48,517 nt of DNA from Myxococcota bacterium (GTDB taxonomy: Bacteria > Myxococcota_C > UBA6777), in assembly GCA_023150835.1 (NCBI GenBank), contig JAKLKB010000044.1:1-48517 (forward strand), written 5' to 3'. Numbering within the stretch: the first letter of the stretch is position 1; the number at the start of each line of letters is the position of its first letter. Below the pieces are notes generated by a model. The model did not search any database, was not told the DNA's origin, and worked only from the letters and a program-made list of their open reading frames with translations. A program made the position numbers and the translations under genes. This document shows positions 13,059 to 21,035 of this stretch, piece by piece.

Positions 13059-13122
13059 TGCGCCCAAGTTTCGCCCACCGCTTCAACACCTTACGCGCCA
13101 AACCTACGCAAAGGAGAGCCGA

Positions 13123-13944
13123 GTGACGCTTTCTTGGAACACATGGCAAGCACCCCTTTATCCGGGTCGTCTGATCGCTGTGGGGCGCGATCATCACGGC
13201 CATCAGGTGATCGTTTACGTCATGACAGGGCGCAGCCCTTCCTCGCAAGCCCGCCGCCTGCTTTACGAGGCAGGCGAACTTCGCACCGATGTCACCGACC
13301 CCACGCTGCTTGCCCAAGGCAATCCCCAACTCTTGCTTTACGATTGTATGTTGCGCGCCAGCGATCATTTCTTGATCAGCAACGGATCACAAACCCTCTG
13401 CCTTGCCGAAAGCGCCGAAGCCCGCTACGAACAAGGCCTTCCGCTCGACCCTTTGGCGATCCTTGTGGGAGCACACCGCCGCCCTTTTCTAGCAGAAGCA
13501 ACGCAAGCCGACCGCTTCATGGATCTCACCCAGTACGAACCCGATCCTCCGCATTGGACGCCGCGTATCTGCGCGGTGGTCGGCCCCCAAGACGCCGCGA
13601 TGAGCATCACCAAACGCGTCGAAGGCGAAACCTGCCGAAACTTCTTTGTTTTGCCGATGCAAGCAGGAACGCTCCATCTGCTCACAACCTACGCAGGCTC
13701 CCTTCCTGCCGCAAACGAAGGACTCCCCTCCTTTGCAGGCGAACCTGTGCGCCTCTCGTTGCCCGGGGATACTCCACACACCGTCGCTCAGGCGTTTTGC
13801 GAAGCTTTTGCACCCCGTCCTGAAACAGATCACCGTGACTTTCGCGTCAGTATCGCGACGATGTTCTATCACCCCAAAGAGCACCGCCTCCAAGCGTATG
13901 TCTGGAATCGCCATCCTGCCCCAGAATCCGAAGAGATCTCCTAG
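13123..13944 (+). CDS. purO: IMP cyclohydrolase, archaeal PurO type
   Basis: PurO closes FAICAR to IMP, the final step of de novo purine synthesis. The protein starts with LYPGRLIAVGRDHHGHQVIV and YVMTGRSPSSQARRLLYE, characteristic of the IMP_cyclohyd family and unrelated to the MGS-like domain of PurH. At 273 residues it is longer than the roughly 200-residue archaeal enzyme. The GTG start at 13123 follows AAGGAGA at good spacing; the open frame extends further upstream without a better site. The next gene supplies the matching AICAR transformylase, which supports the assignment. Further on come purC and purM. Confidence 0.88.
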   Translation: MTLSWNTWQAPLYPGRLIAVGRDHHGHQVIVYVMTGRSPSSQARRLLYEAGELRTDVTDPTLLAQGNPQLLLYDCMLRASDHFLISNGSQTLCLAESAEARYEQGLPLDPLAILVGAHRRPFLAEATQADRFMDLTQYEPDPPHWTPRICAVVGPQDAAMSITKRVEGETCRNFFVLPMQAGTLHLLTTYAGSLPAANEGLPSFAGEPVRLSLPGDTPHTVAQAFCEAFAPRPETDHRDFRVSIATMFYHPKEHRLQAYVWNRHPAPESEEIS

Positions 13945-14004
13945 TTCTTTCTTCCGCTCAGACCCTCCACAACAGAGATCACTCCTCAATAAAAGAAAGG
14001 CTCG

Positions 14005-15222
14005 ATGATGCAAAAAGGTACAGATATCTCTGATCTAAAGCGGATTTACCGACAAAGAAATGAAGGCGAATTCCCTTCCTCGCTTCAACTAACCCTGAAC
14101 AAAGAACAAGACCTCAAATACGGCGAAAACCCCCATCAACAGGCTGCACTCTATACCCTGCACACCATCGCGCAACACCCTGCACACCATCTCGCCGCGC
14201 TAACGAATCTCCAGTCCGTTCGCTCCGATGGAAAGGGCAAAGGCGGACTATCCTTGACCAACTTGATGGATATCGCCCGAGGGATGGACTGCTTGAAGTA
14301 CTTCTCTGCTCCCGCTGTTGTGATCATGAAACACAACGTCGTCTCGGGATTTGCGCGCCAAACCACCTCATCTCAGGCTCTTTGCGATATCTACCGCCTC
14401 GCACGCGACGCCGATCGACGCAGCAACTTCGGAGGGACGGTGATCTTCAATCGCCCCCTTGATACCGACACAACAGAGGCTTTGCTCGAACTCTATCCGC
14501 GCCATATCATCGACGTGATCGCTGCACCCGATTACCAAGACGGCTTGCTCGCACGCATCGAGCACGCCTCGCCACATATCCGCCTCAGCCAGTTTTCCCA
14601 CCTTGAACAGCTTCCGCGCTTCCTTGGCGATCCAACTCATGGGCTTTATTCGTTCAAAGAACTGCCCACAGGCCGCCTTGCCATCCAAGACCTCCCCTTA
14701 ACAGGCATCAAAAGCCCCGAAGACTTGATCCTTGATCCGATGGTCTTCGACAAAGACGGAACCCCCCATATCCTCGAACGCTCCCCCACCCCCCAAGAGA
14801 TCCAAGATCTGCTCTCCGCGTGGTATATCAATGTCGCAGGAGCCCGTAGCAACGGCGTCGTGATCATCCGCAATGGTGTGCTTGTCGCGTGTGGTTCGGG
14901 CCAAGTCGAGCGCGTCGGGGCTGTCGAACAAGCGATCGTCAAAGGCATGCAAAAAGCCTTTGATCGCGAAGGACTTACCTACGATCCGTTGTTCGGGATC
15001 TCAGGCTTTGAACGCCTCAAAGACAATCCCTTTCAAGGTGCGGCTTGTTCTTCGGATGCATTCTTTCCGTTTCCTGATGCCGTCGAAACGCTCGGTCGTG
15101 TCGGAGTCTCCGCGATCATCCAGCCCTATGGCTCCGTTCGAGACGACCAAGTCATCGACGCCGCCAACCGCCTACAGATCGCCATGCCCGCCACCCTCGA
15201 ACGCTGCTTTGGTCATTTCTAA
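14005..15222 (+). CDS. Stand-alone AICAR transformylase (PurH C-terminal domain only)
   Basis: This 405-residue enzyme formylates AICAR to FAICAR. It has the PurH transformylase motifs DLKYGENPHQQA, VVIMKHNVVSGFA (in place of the usual KHxNPCG), SGQVERVGAVEQA and ACSSDAFFPFPDAVE. The first 200 or so residues of bifunctional PurH, the MGS-like IMP cyclohydrolase, are absent. That activity is supplied by the adjacent purO. Such split enzymes have been called PurV in the literature. The start at 14005 (ATGATG) follows GAAAGG. It lies 60 bp after purO and 35 bp before purC, so one transcript is likely. Confidence 0.92.
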   Translation: MMQKGTDISDLKRIYRQRNEGEFPSSLQLTLNKEQDLKYGENPHQQAALYTLHTIAQHPAHHLAALTNLQSVRSDGKGKGGLSLTNLMDIARGMDCLKYFSAPAVVIMKHNVVSGFARQTTSSQALCDIYRLARDADRRSNFGGTVIFNRPLDTDTTEALLELYPRHIIDVIAAPDYQDGLLARIEHASPHIRLSQFSHLEQLPRFLGDPTHGLYSFKELPTGRLAIQDLPLTGIKSPEDLILDPMVFDKDGTPHILERSPTPQEIQDLLSAWYINVAGARSNGVVIIRNGVLVACGSGQVERVGAVEQAIVKGMQKAFDREGLTYDPLFGISGFERLKDNPFQGAACSSDAFFPFPDAVETLGRVGVSAIIQPYGSVRDDQVIDAANRLQIAMPATLERCFGHF

Positions 15223-15257
15223 CACCGCCTCCCTCTTTGCGACGCAAAGGAACCCCC

Positions 15258-16388
15258 ATGCTCCCTCCTCCTCAAGCTGCACAGATCCTCGCGATCACCG
15301 ACGATCTACCGATCCGCCACCACATCCTCCACAAAGGCAAAGTCCGTGCGCTGTATCATCTCTCCCCCGAAGATAGCACCCGACTCATCCAACAACGCGG
15401 ATACAACGTGCCTTTGACACAGCCCCTTGGTGTAATGGTGACCAGCGATCGCCTCTCTGCCTTTGATTGCCTATGGCACGCAGAAGGCGGACTCTACGGC
15501 GTCCCCAACAAAGGCGCAGCACTCAACGCCATCGCCTACCACCTCTTCCAACGACTCCAAGAAGCCGACATCGCCCAACACCACATCCTCGAAGCGCCCC
15601 ATCCACTCGTCTGGATCGTCTGTGTCGCCAAACCTTTGCGCTTTGAAGGCATCTTCCGACGCTACATCACAGGCTCGCTCTGGCGCGCTTACCAACAAGG
15701 GCAACGCCACCTCTACGGCGTCCACCTCCCCGATGGACTTCAACCCAATCAGCCCCTCCCCACCCTTTTGTTCACACCCTCCACCAAAGGCACGCTCCTC
15801 GGCCTTCAAGGCATCCCCGAAACCGAAGATGCCCCCCTCCAACCTGATCAGATCCGCGCACACTACGATGCCTTCGGTCTCCCTTCGCCCGATATCCTCG
15901 ATCATGCACAAGATCTTCTCCAAAAAGCCTTTCTTTTTCTCGAAAAATCTTATAAACAGATCGGACAGATCCTTGTCGATACGAAGTTTGAACTCGGGAT
16001 GCTCCAAACTTCTTCTGGCTCTCCCACGCTGATCTTGATGGACGAGATCGCAACCCCCGACGCTTCGCGGATCTGGGATCAAGAGGCGTATCAACGTGGC
16101 GAGATATTCGATTACTGCAAAGAACATTTCCGCCAAACTCTACTCCACCACCTCGATCGCGAACTCCTGCTTGATCCCTCCCGACTCTCCGAAAGAAAAG
16201 CCTATGCTGCACAACACCCTCTTCCGCTTGCATGGTGGCTTGACGTCAGTAAGCGTTACGCTACCCTCGCACAAAAGCTGATCGGACGGCCTCTTCCGAG
16301 CATCCACGATGCTCGCGCTGAGATCCTCGAATCCCTCGCACAGATGGATCTCCTTCTTGCCCACCCAAACCCGCCAAAGGATCGCTAA
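15258..16388 (+). CDS. purC: SAICAR synthetase
   Basis: PurC joins CAIR and aspartate using ATP to give SAICAR. Conserved features are HKGKVRALY near the start, VTSDRLSAFD, RRYITGSLWRAY and the metal/ATP region ILVDTKFELG followed by ILMDEIATPDASRIW. At 376 residues it belongs to the longer class and not the 235-residue Bacillus-type form. The ATG at 15258 follows AAAGGAA; an in-frame TTG at 15237 is weaker. The stop codon is one base from the purM start (TAAGATG), so the two are probably translated together. Confidence 0.94.
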   Translation: MLPPPQAAQILAITDDLPIRHHILHKGKVRALYHLSPEDSTRLIQQRGYNVPLTQPLGVMVTSDRLSAFDCLWHAEGGLYGVPNKGAALNAIAYHLFQRLQEADIAQHHILEAPHPLVWIVCVAKPLRFEGIFRRYITGSLWRAYQQGQRHLYGVHLPDGLQPNQPLPTLLFTPSTKGTLLGLQGIPETEDAPLQPDQIRAHYDAFGLPSPDILDHAQDLLQKAFLFLEKSYKQIGQILVDTKFELGMLQTSSGSPTLILMDEIATPDASRIWDQEAYQRGEIFDYCKEHFRQTLLHHLDRELLLDPSRLSERKAYAAQHPLPLAWWLDVSKRYATLAQKLIGRPLPSIHDARAEILESLAQMDLLLAHPNPPKDR

Positions 16389-16389
16389 G

Positions 16390-17532
16390 ATGGGAAGCTA
16401 CGCCGCAGCAGGTGTCGACCTCTCGCTCGGAGATCGCGCCTCACGCATCCTCTACGAAGCCGCACAAAAAACATGGAAGATCCGACAAGATCGCCTCGGT
16501 GAAGTCCTCGTCCCCTTCGATGATTTCAGCGGCTTGCGTGCCATCGATGTCTCAGGACTCCCCCAAGGAACATGGATGATGCTTGGCTTCGATGGCGTCG
16601 GAACCAAAGTCGAAGTCGCCGAACGCATGAACCAACACGATACCATCGCCTTCGATCTGCTCGCGATGGTCTGCGATGACGCCGTGATCCGTGGCGCAGA
16701 GCCTGTCCTTGTCGGTTCCATCCTTGACGTCTCCCGCCTTGCCCAACGCTCCCCCGCACGAGGCGAATTTCTCGAACAGATCCGACAGATCGCGCACGGC
16801 TACACCGCCGCCGCGCTCGAAGCAGAAGTCGCAATCGTCAACGGTGAACTGGCCGAGATGGGTTCTCGCGTACAGGGTTATAGTGATTTCTCTTATAACT
16901 GGGGTGCGGCTGTCTTATGGTTTGGGCATCAAGATCGCATGCTCACAGGAAAAAAAGTTCAGCCGGGCGAGAGTATTATCGCTCTGGCCGAAGAAGGCTT
17001 TCGTTCCAATGGGCTTTCCCTTGTCCGACGCACCCTCGAAGAACACTACGGCGAACATTGGCACGAAACCCGTTGGCAAGGCACTCTTCTTGGACAAGGC
17101 GTCTTGGCTCCTTCCCGCATCTATACCCGCGCAATCGTTGAGATGACAGGCGGCTACACACAAACGCCCACCGCCCAAGTCCACGCAGCCGCACACATCA
17201 CAGGCGGAGGCATCCCCGAAAAACTCGCTCGTGCGCTTCGCCCTTCGGGGTGCGGGGCGCATCTTGAAGCCCCACTTCCTCCTCCCCCTCTGATGCTTCA
17301 TTGTCAAGAACTCGCACGCATCTCTGACAAAGAAGCCTATAAAACTTGGCACATGGGACACGGTATGTTGATCATTACACCCCAGCCCGGCCCCGTCCTT
17401 GAGATCGCACAAAAACACCGCATCCCCGCTCAACTGATCGGACAAACCACCCAAGAAAAAGGCATCCATATCCGCAGCCAAGGCTGCCAATCCCCGCACT
17501 CCCTGCTCAGTTTTTTTGAGGAACACCGCTAA
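16390..17532 (+). CDS. purM: Phosphoribosylformylglycinamidine cyclo-ligase (AIR synthetase)
   Basis: PurM closes FGAM to AIR using ATP. The 380-residue protein opens with SYAAAGVDLSLGDRAS. It has LGFDGVGTKVEVAE, the metal/ATP region MVCDDAVIRGAEPV and the second-domain motif HITGGGIPEKLARAL, all typical of the PurM/ThiL superfamily. AAAGGATC before the ATG is a plausible ribosome site. It ends the forward purine unit. Its last 26 bases overlap the 3' end of the convergent histidine kinase gene, so no room remains for a separate terminator. Confidence 0.95.
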   Translation: MGSYAAAGVDLSLGDRASRILYEAAQKTWKIRQDRLGEVLVPFDDFSGLRAIDVSGLPQGTWMMLGFDGVGTKVEVAERMNQHDTIAFDLLAMVCDDAVIRGAEPVLVGSILDVSRLAQRSPARGEFLEQIRQIAHGYTAAALEAEVAIVNGELAEMGSRVQGYSDFSYNWGAAVLWFGHQDRMLTGKKVQPGESIIALAEEGFRSNGLSLVRRTLEEHYGEHWHETRWQGTLLGQGVLAPSRIYTRAIVEMTGGYTQTPTAQVHAAAHITGGGIPEKLARALRPSGCGAHLEAPLPPPPLMLHCQELARISDKEAYKTWHMGHGMLIITPQPGPVLEIAQKHRIPAQLIGQTTQEKGIHIRSQGCQSPHSLLSFFEEHR

Positions 17533-18484
17533 AGTCGACGCGCCGAAAATCGCCTCTGCTTTGCTGCAACGTCTCCGTCAGCGAAGGCAAACGCAACAAC
17601 AGCCGTGGCCGCGCCTCTGTCGCGTACAACCTCATCTCCCCGCCCAAAAGATCGCACAAACGCTGCACGATCAACAATCCAAAACTCGGATGGCACACCC
17701 GTTCTCCCTCCCCCGCCAGAAAAAAACCCAACAGACCGTCTTGTGGCTCCGATTGGCCTGCTTCAGGTAGATCCCACCCCGAGATATCCAAACACAACCA
17801 AGCCTGCGTACTCCCCTCCGCCTCTTCGCAGTGCGCCGCAACCCGCAATTCCTTTTGGCTTGTCCAACGACAAATCTCTTGTAACGAGCGGCGCAGGATA
17901 TGTCGTACTTTTCCCAAGTCAGACGAAAATCCCTCACAATCTTTTCGATAAAGTGCGCGAATTGTATTGCCTTTCCGCTCTATTTCTGTACGACACTCTC
18001 GCAAAACATCTTTCAAAAAATGTGAAACATTTACACTCGCCATCTGAAAACTCAACCGACCCGATTCAATACGCGCAAGTTCCAAAACGTCCTCGATCAT
18101 CCGCAACAAAGTATGACCCGCGTCATAGATCTTTTCGAGATCTTCTTCCCTTTCCGCTACCCCCAAGGCGTCGCCTTCTTCCAACAACAACTCTGCGTAG
18201 CCGATGATCACGTTCAGCGGTGTTCTCAGCTCGTGGCTCATCCGCATCAAAAAAGAACCTCGTGCCGAAATCAAACTGTGTTTTGCTTGGGCGTGGACAT
18301 CCCCGATCGCGGCCAGTCGCTCCGCCAAGGCAGCTTGCGTCTGCTGAAGCATCTGCTGCGCCAACGCACTCCGACGCCGCTCCTCGACCAACAACAGCTC
18401 CGCACGCTCTCGCAACTTACGCTCTTGCGCCAAGGCCGCCCGCAACTCGACCAATTCTTTTTCCAACGCTTCTTCTTGCACCAT
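17507..18484 (-). CDS. Soluble histidine kinase-like protein with degenerate ATPase domain
   Basis: This 325-residue protein has no membrane segment. Residues 1-65 are a charged Glu/Arg-rich coiled coil. The HisKA H-box is intact (FLMRMSHELRTPLNVIIGYAELL). The HATPase region is odd: the N-box reads LRRSLQEICRWTS without the usual Asn, and the G1 box DxGxG is replaced by ISGWDLPEAG; only a remnant of the later part (FGLLIVQRLCDLLGG) is clear. It may act as a phosphoacceptor, a pseudokinase or a partner of another kinase. The ATG at 18484 follows a GGAG with 7-base spacing. No response regulator is adjacent. Confidence 0.8.
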   Translation of the reverse strand: MVQEEALEKELVELRAALAQERKLRERAELLLVEERRRSALAQQMLQQTQAALAERLAAIGDVHAQAKHSLISARGSFLMRMSHELRTPLNVIIGYAELLLEEGDALGVAEREEDLEKIYDAGHTLLRMIEDVLELARIESGRLSFQMASVNVSHFLKDVLRECRTEIERKGNTIRALYRKDCEGFSSDLGKVRHILRRSLQEICRWTSQKELRVAAHCEEAEGSTQAWLCLDISGWDLPEAGQSEPQDGLLGFFLAGEGERVCHPSFGLLIVQRLCDLLGGEMRLYATEARPRLLLRLPSLTETLQQSRGDFRRVDFSGVPQKN

Positions 18485-18711
18485 CTCTCCGCTCCAGACG
18501 CGTCCACTTCTTCACTAATTCACGGTGCGGCGGCACGCTTGCATATCCAGTGCCATCCGCCAAACTCACCAAACTCCACAACACATCCCCACAAAGACAC
18601 AAAGAAGACGGTACATCCTCACGCAAACCGTAGCCCCCCCCTTCTCTTTTTTTTCGAGTTGTGGGAAGGTCTGCCCGCTTTCCCTTTTTCCGCCTCATCG
18701 TAGGAGAGACC

Positions 18712-20778
18712 ATGCCCATGATCGTCGCAATATCCGACTTCTCCCAACATCAAACCCGTTGCTCACAAAGAGCGAAAACGCATCGAATGCGCTCGATATC
18801 CGGCTTCTGTGGATATCAAGCGCCACGTTGGATCACCGCCACTTCCGTGTTTGCGCTATGCTTCCTTCTGTTCGTTTCCACTTCTTCGGCCCATCTCCCC
18901 GAAGAACCGCCTTCATCCGCTCGTCCTCCCGCCTCCGCAACGACTCGCCCCCATCACCCCCGCACCCCGCCCGCTTCGACTCCCATCCTCCCACCGCTGT
19001 CTTTGCGCCCGACCCTCGGCCCTCTCCCGCAACTTCAAACACAGCTTGATCGCGATCTCTACTTCCTCTCGCATCCTGCCCTCGAAGGGCGCGACGCAGG
19101 CACCCACGGGATCGAAGTCGCCGCTGCTTACATCGCCCATGCCTTCCAACAAGCCGGACTCCAGCCCGCAGGCGACCGTTCCTCTTTCTACCAAGCCTTC
19201 CAATCCACCACAGGCGTCACCGCAGGCACAAACAACCGCCTGCGCAGCGTCATCAACGGCCAGTCGACCGTCTGGACATTTCAAAAAGACTATGTCCCTT
19301 TTGGCTTCTCGCGCGTAGGAGCCACCTCTCCCAAGCCCGTTGTCTTCGTCGGATATGGCATCCAAGCTCCCAAACAAGGATTTGATGAATACGCAAACAT
19401 CGATGTCAAGGGAAAGATCGTTCTCATCCTGCGCGGGCTGCCACGATGGGCCGATACTCCGCACTCTCCCTTTGGCGAACGCAAAAATCTCTACGCGCAA
19501 TTCCGATACAAGCTGCTGATCGCTCGAACACAAGGCGCGATCGGCGCTTTAATTGTCGATCCACCCTCGCCCACAGAAAAACAAGCCCCTTCCCTCACGC
19601 CGATCACTCTCGCTCGCGGCCTTACAGATGCCGGCCTTTTCGCCCTGCATATCCAACGCACCGTCGCCCAGCAACTGCTCTCCAAACGCCCTCAGCAACT
19701 TCACGATATCACCCAAGAGATCGAGCGCACGCGCAAGCCACATAGCCACGCCCTCAACGCACAGATCGCTCTCCGCGTCCAACTCACCCGCCTGCAAAGC
19801 ACCCTCAAAAACGTCCTTGCTTTTCTACCCGGCACACACCCCCAACTCAAGCAAGAGATCGTCGTCTTGGGCGCACACTACGACCATATCGGCTACGGCC
19901 ATGTCGGCGGATTCCCGGGAAATCTCGGACAGATCCATCCCGGCGCGGATGACAACGCTTCCGGCACCGCGACGATCCTTGCACTCGCTCGCTTTTTCGC
20001 CAAACACCCGCAGCCCCGCAGCCTTCTGTTTATCGCCTTCACAGGCGAAGAGCGCGGACTCCTCGGCTCCGCCTTTTTTGTTCGCAACCCCCGCTACCCG
20101 CTCGCTCAGATCGCCTCCATGATCAACCTCGATATGGTGGGCCGTATGCGCAAAAGCCAACTTGTCGCCCAAGGCTCCGGGACTTCCTCGCTGTTTGAAC
20201 CTCTGCTCACGCAAGTCAACCGATACCACAAACTCCACCTACGCTTCGGAAAATCCGGCTATGGCGCTTCCGATCAAACCAGCTTTTACACCCGCAAGAT
20301 CCCTGTCCTGTTCTTCTTTACAGGCGCACATGCCCAATATCACCGACCCACCGACACCTTCGATACGCTCAATCTCCCTGATACCTTCCGCGTCTTTCGT
20401 TTTGTCGCCGATATCACACAAGCCATCGCCCAACTCCCCAAACGACCGGACTTTCGCCAAACAGCCACCCCCCAACGCTTCAAACGGCGCGGCCCCATGC
20501 GCGTCTCTCTCGGCACCATCCCCGACTACGGAGCCAACCTCAAAACAGGTGTCCTGCTTTCTGGCGTCCAAAAAGGCAGCACTGCCGCAACCGCAGGACT
20601 CCAAGGCGGCGATATCCTCCTACGCATCGGACGATTCTCCATCCGAAATATCTACGATATGGTGATCGCTCTCGGCTTCTATCAGCCCGGTGATACCGTG
20701 ACACTCAGCGTCCAACGCAACGGCCAGATCCTCCACCTCCCCGCCACCTTCCAAGCCCGCTCTTCTGCTCACCGCTAA
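18712..20778 (+). CDS. Secreted M28-family aminopeptidase with PA and PDZ domains
   Basis: This 688-residue protein has a hydrophobic export segment near residues 40-55 (VFALCFLLFVSTSSA) after an unusually long N-region; an internal ATG at 18787 would give a more normal signal but has a poorer ribosome site. A protease-associated insert (residues about 190-340) interrupts the peptidase. The M28 zinc ligands are all visible: His and Asp in GAHYDHIG and GADDNASG, Glu in GEERGLLGS, Asp in NLDMVG and His in HAQYHRPTD. A C-terminal PDZ domain contains GSTAATAGLQGGDILLRIG. The protein probably degrades peptides outside the cytoplasmic membrane. SD AGGAG precedes the chosen start. Confidence 0.92.
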   Translation: MPMIVAISDFSQHQTRCSQRAKTHRMRSISGFCGYQAPRWITATSVFALCFLLFVSTSSAHLPEEPPSSARPPASATTRPHHPRTPPASTPILPPLSLRPTLGPLPQLQTQLDRDLYFLSHPALEGRDAGTHGIEVAAAYIAHAFQQAGLQPAGDRSSFYQAFQSTTGVTAGTNNRLRSVINGQSTVWTFQKDYVPFGFSRVGATSPKPVVFVGYGIQAPKQGFDEYANIDVKGKIVLILRGLPRWADTPHSPFGERKNLYAQFRYKLLIARTQGAIGALIVDPPSPTEKQAPSLTPITLARGLTDAGLFALHIQRTVAQQLLSKRPQQLHDITQEIERTRKPHSHALNAQIALRVQLTRLQSTLKNVLAFLPGTHPQLKQEIVVLGAHYDHIGYGHVGGFPGNLGQIHPGADDNASGTATILALARFFAKHPQPRSLLFIAFTGEERGLLGSAFFVRNPRYPLAQIASMINLDMVGRMRKSQLVAQGSGTSSLFEPLLTQVNRYHKLHLRFGKSGYGASDQTSFYTRKIPVLFFFTGAHAQYHRPTDTFDTLNLPDTFRVFRFVADITQAIAQLPKRPDFRQTATPQRFKRRGPMRVSLGTIPDYGANLKTGVLLSGVQKGSTAATAGLQGGDILLRIGRFSIRNIYDMVIALGFYQPGDTVTLSVQRNGQILHLPATFQARSSAHR

Positions 20779-20824
20779 GCTGTTTTCGTCTCCTCCAGAC
20801 AGGGCTTGCGTGATCCGATGGTCT

Positions 20825-20947
20825 CATGGGGCGCTGCCCCATACCCCGCAAGGGAGCCCAGCTCCCTTGACCCTGTGTTGGCCGAGCGGTCACTCTTTTT
20901 CAAACAAGCAACCCTGCGGCTTGGAGTGTCGCGAACACGGCTTTTTT
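20825..20947 (+). repeat. Family C repeat, copy C2
   Basis: The copy has hairpins atggggcgctgccccat and agggagcccagctccct, followed by the gtgttggccgag block and ending gcgaacacggctttttt. It lies between the M28 gene and the convergent sensor kinase. The terminal hairpin and T-run might serve as a terminator for the M28 gene. Confidence 0.8.
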
Positions 20948-21035
20948 GGCGACCGCGTCAGTCCTAGTCTCATCAAGAGAACTTTTAATACCAATTTGAG
21001 ACTGCTGAGACGGCGTTTCCCCCTCCCACAACACA

